From Actinomycetota bacterium (GTDB lineage Bacteria; Actinomycetota; Actinomycetes; Nanopelagicales; Nanopelagicaceae), in contig RHAU01000036.1 in the NCBI GenBank assembly GCA_010032125.1, positions 1 through 5,637 on the forward strand: 5,637 bases of DNA, in the 5' to 3' direction. Below the pieces are notes generated by a model. That model saw only the letters and a list, made by a program, of their open reading frames with translations. It was not told the origin of the DNA and made no database searches. Below are positions 3,968 to 5,637 of this stretch, piece by piece. The stretch's first letter is position 1. Every line of letters starts with the position of its first letter. A program made the position numbers and the translations under genes.

Positions 3968-5637
3968 ATGTCGGACACGGTGATCAATCGCCCCGCCACA
4001 AAAGGAAAGTTGGGCAAAGGTCTTACAGTCGAGCGAGTTTTTAGCACTGCTGGAACTCACCCGTATGACCAGGTCACATGGGAACGTCGCGATGTCGTCC
4101 AGACAAATTGGAAGACTGGCGAAGTTGTCTTTGAACAGAAGGGCGTTGAATTCCCAGATTTTTGGTCGGTCAATGCATCGACCATCGTCACAACAAAATA
4201 TTTCCGCGGAGCGGTCGGCCATGACAACCGTGAATGGTCACTGAAACAAGTTATTGATCGCGTCGTTCTTACCTACACCAAAGCAGGTAAGGAGAATGGA
4301 TATTTCGCAACCCCAAACGATGCCGAAGTTTTCGAGCATGAACTTACATACATGCTCTTGCACCAGATCTTCTCTTTCAATTCTCCAGTCTGGTTTAACG
4401 TGGGTACCGCTGCGCCACAACAAGTCTCTGCCTGCTTCATTCTCTCTGTCGATGACACCATGGAATCGATCCTCAACTGGTATCGCGAAGAAGGAATGAT
4501 TTTCAAAGGTGGATCTGGCGCGGGCCTCAACCTCTCTCGAATTCGCTCTTCAAAAGAGCTCCTCAAATCAGGTGGAACTGCATCTGGGCCGGTCTCCTTT
4601 ATGCGCGGCGCTGATGCCTCCGCAGGCACCATCAAATCCGGTGGCGCAACCCGCAGAGCAGCGAAAATGGTTGTTCTCGATGTTGATCACCCAGATATCG
4701 AAGAGTTCATCGATACCAAAGTTCGCGAGGAAGAGAAGATTCGCGCTCTCCGTGATGCCGGTTTTGATATGGATCTCGGCGGCAAGGACATCATCTCGGT
4801 CCAATACCAAAACGCAAATAACTCAGTCCGCGTCAACGATGATTTCATGCGCGCTGTTGAAAGCGGTTCTAACTTTGGTCTTCGCGCACGTGCAACTGGC
4901 GAAGTAATTGAAGATGTCGATGCCAAAACTCTCTTCCGCAAAATGGCAGAAGCAGCATGGGCATGTGCCGATCCTGGAATCCAGTACGACACCACAATCA
5001 ATGACTGGCACACAAACCCAGAAACTGGACGCATCAACGCTTCAAACCCATGCTCTGAGTACATGTCACTTGATAACTCTTCATGCAACCTCGCATCGTT
5101 AAATCTGATGAAGTTCCTCAAGAGCGATGGATCATTTGATGCAAAGAATTTTGTCAAGGCTGTTGAAGTCATCATCACTGCGATGGATATCTCCATCTGC
5201 TTCGCCGATTTCCCAACTGAAGCGATTGGCACAACCACTCGTGCATATCGTCAACTTGGTATCGGATATGCAAACCTCGGTGCACTTCTTATGGCATCAG
5301 GCCTTGCTTATGACTCCGATGGCGGACGAGCACTTGCTGGTGCGATCACTTCGTTGATGACCGGCACTGCATATCGCCGCTCTGCTGAAATGGCAGGAGT
5401 CGTGGGCGCATACGATGGCTATGCACGAAATGCAGCGCCACACACTCGCGTCATGAAGAAGCACCAGGCTGCATCACTCTCGGCAAAAGCGGTATCAACT
5501 TTGGATCGCGATGTATGGAGCGAAGCCAACAAGCAATGGGATTCGTGCCTTGCAATCGGTGAGAAGAATGGCTGGCGCAATGCCCAAGCATCAGTTCTTG
5601 CCCCAACCGGCACCATCGGTCTGATGATGGATTGCGA
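3968..5637 (+). CDS. nrdJ: Vitamin B12-dependent (class II) ribonucleoside-diphosphate reductase NrdJ, 5' part
   Basis: NrdJ makes deoxyribonucleotides using an adenosylcobalamin-generated thiyl radical, needs no oxygen and acts in the cytoplasm. The window holds 556 codons with no stop, followed by two bases; actinobacterial NrdJ is about 950 residues, so roughly 40% is missing at the window edge, not truncated biologically. Catalytic residues are visible: NPCSEY (360-365) gives N360, the radical Cys C362 and E364, and the reducing disulfide pair is C156 (in QVSACFIL) and C373 (in NSSCNLASLN). The C362-C373 spacing of 11 matches Thermotoga NrdJ. The substrate-loop signature PTGTIGLMMDC closes the visible part. 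KGGSGAGLNLSRIRSS and long stretches around 180-275 are almost as in Streptomyces NrdJ as I recall it. The N-terminus begins near HPYDQVTWERRD (31-42) with no ATP-cone motif, so dATP control may rest on NrdR. The start ATG has a good Shine-Dalgarno sequence. Confidence 0.97.
   Translation, partial: MSDTVINRPATKGKLGKGLTVERVFSTAGTHPYDQVTWERRDVVQTNWKTGEVVFEQKGVEFPDFWSVNASTIVTTKYFRGAVGHDNREWSLKQVIDRVVLTYTKAGKENGYFATPNDAEVFEHELTYMLLHQIFSFNSPVWFNVGTAAPQQVSACFILSVDDTMESILNWYREEGMIFKGGSGAGLNLSRIRSSKELLKSGGTASGPVSFMRGADASAGTIKSGGATRRAAKMVVLDVDHPDIEEFIDTKVREEEKIRALRDAGFDMDLGGKDIISVQYQNANNSVRVNDDFMRAVESGSNFGLRARATGEVIEDVDAKTLFRKMAEAAWACADPGIQYDTTINDWHTNPETGRINASNPCSEYMSLDNSSCNLASLNLMKFLKSDGSFDAKNFVKAVEVIITAMDISICFADFPTEAIGTTTRAYRQLGIGYANLGALLMASGLAYDSDGGRALAGAITSLMTGTAYRRSAEMAGVVGAYDGYARNAAPHTRVMKKHQAASLSAKAVSTLDRDVWSEANKQWDSCLAIGEKNGWRNAQASVLAPTGTIGLMMDC

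Noticed and set aside
4687..5238. Minus-strand open frame of 183 codons
   Set aside because: It lies wholly inside nrdJ, whose frame carries the catalytic motifs. Its Ser-rich, low-complexity product has no recognisable domain, so it is an antisense shadow.

Overview
The window looks like ordinary core chromosome of an actinobacterium with moderate GC (about 50% by eye). The order hflX - (GNAT) - lexA / LysM gene - nrdR - nrdJ matches the conserved actinobacterial neighbourhood: Streptomyces has hflX, lexA, nrdR and nrdJ close together, and Corynebacterium and Mycobacterium have lexA divergent from divS/chiZ. NrdJ and LexA also read as actinobacterial. The modest GC, very short gaps and apparent leaderless start suggest a small-genome freshwater or marine lineage (for example Nanopelagicales-like), but this is inference and no species can be named.

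Layout. Bases 23-1471 (+) encode the ribosome-associated GTPase HflX, starting at TTG. It converges on a GNAT acetyltransferase (1430-1993, -), and the two coding ends overlap by 42 bp. A likely intrinsic terminator for hflX lies inside the acetyltransferase gene (1495-1530). Upstream of the acetyltransferase on the same strand is lexA (2033-2701, -). Divergent from lexA is a short single-pass membrane protein with one LysM domain (2857-3213, +), positioned like the SOS division inhibitors DivS/ChiZ. Next come nrdR (3377-3874, +) and the first 556 codons of nrdJ, the B12-dependent class II ribonucleotide reductase (from 3968, +), which runs off the end.

How the genes work together. The lexA/LysM intergenic region holds four LexA-box-like palindromes. 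Two lie on the predicted lexA promoter, one on the predicted LysM-gene start site and one in its leader, which suggests autoregulated SOS control of repressor and division inhibitor. The region before nrdR holds a pair of NrdR-box-like sites 31 bp apart, and a second, weaker pair occurs between nrdR and nrdJ. This suggests nucleotide-dependent feedback on the reductase. DNA-damage response, division arrest and dNTP supply are therefore adjacent and controlled by two local repressors.

No mobile element, CRISPR array, RNA gene, riboswitch or obviously new system was seen. The most interesting points are regulatory: the LexA-box cluster, the apparently leaderless lexA, the possible second NrdR-box pair, the terminator nested in a convergent overlap, and a Glu in place of the canonical Asp of the HflX G4 motif.
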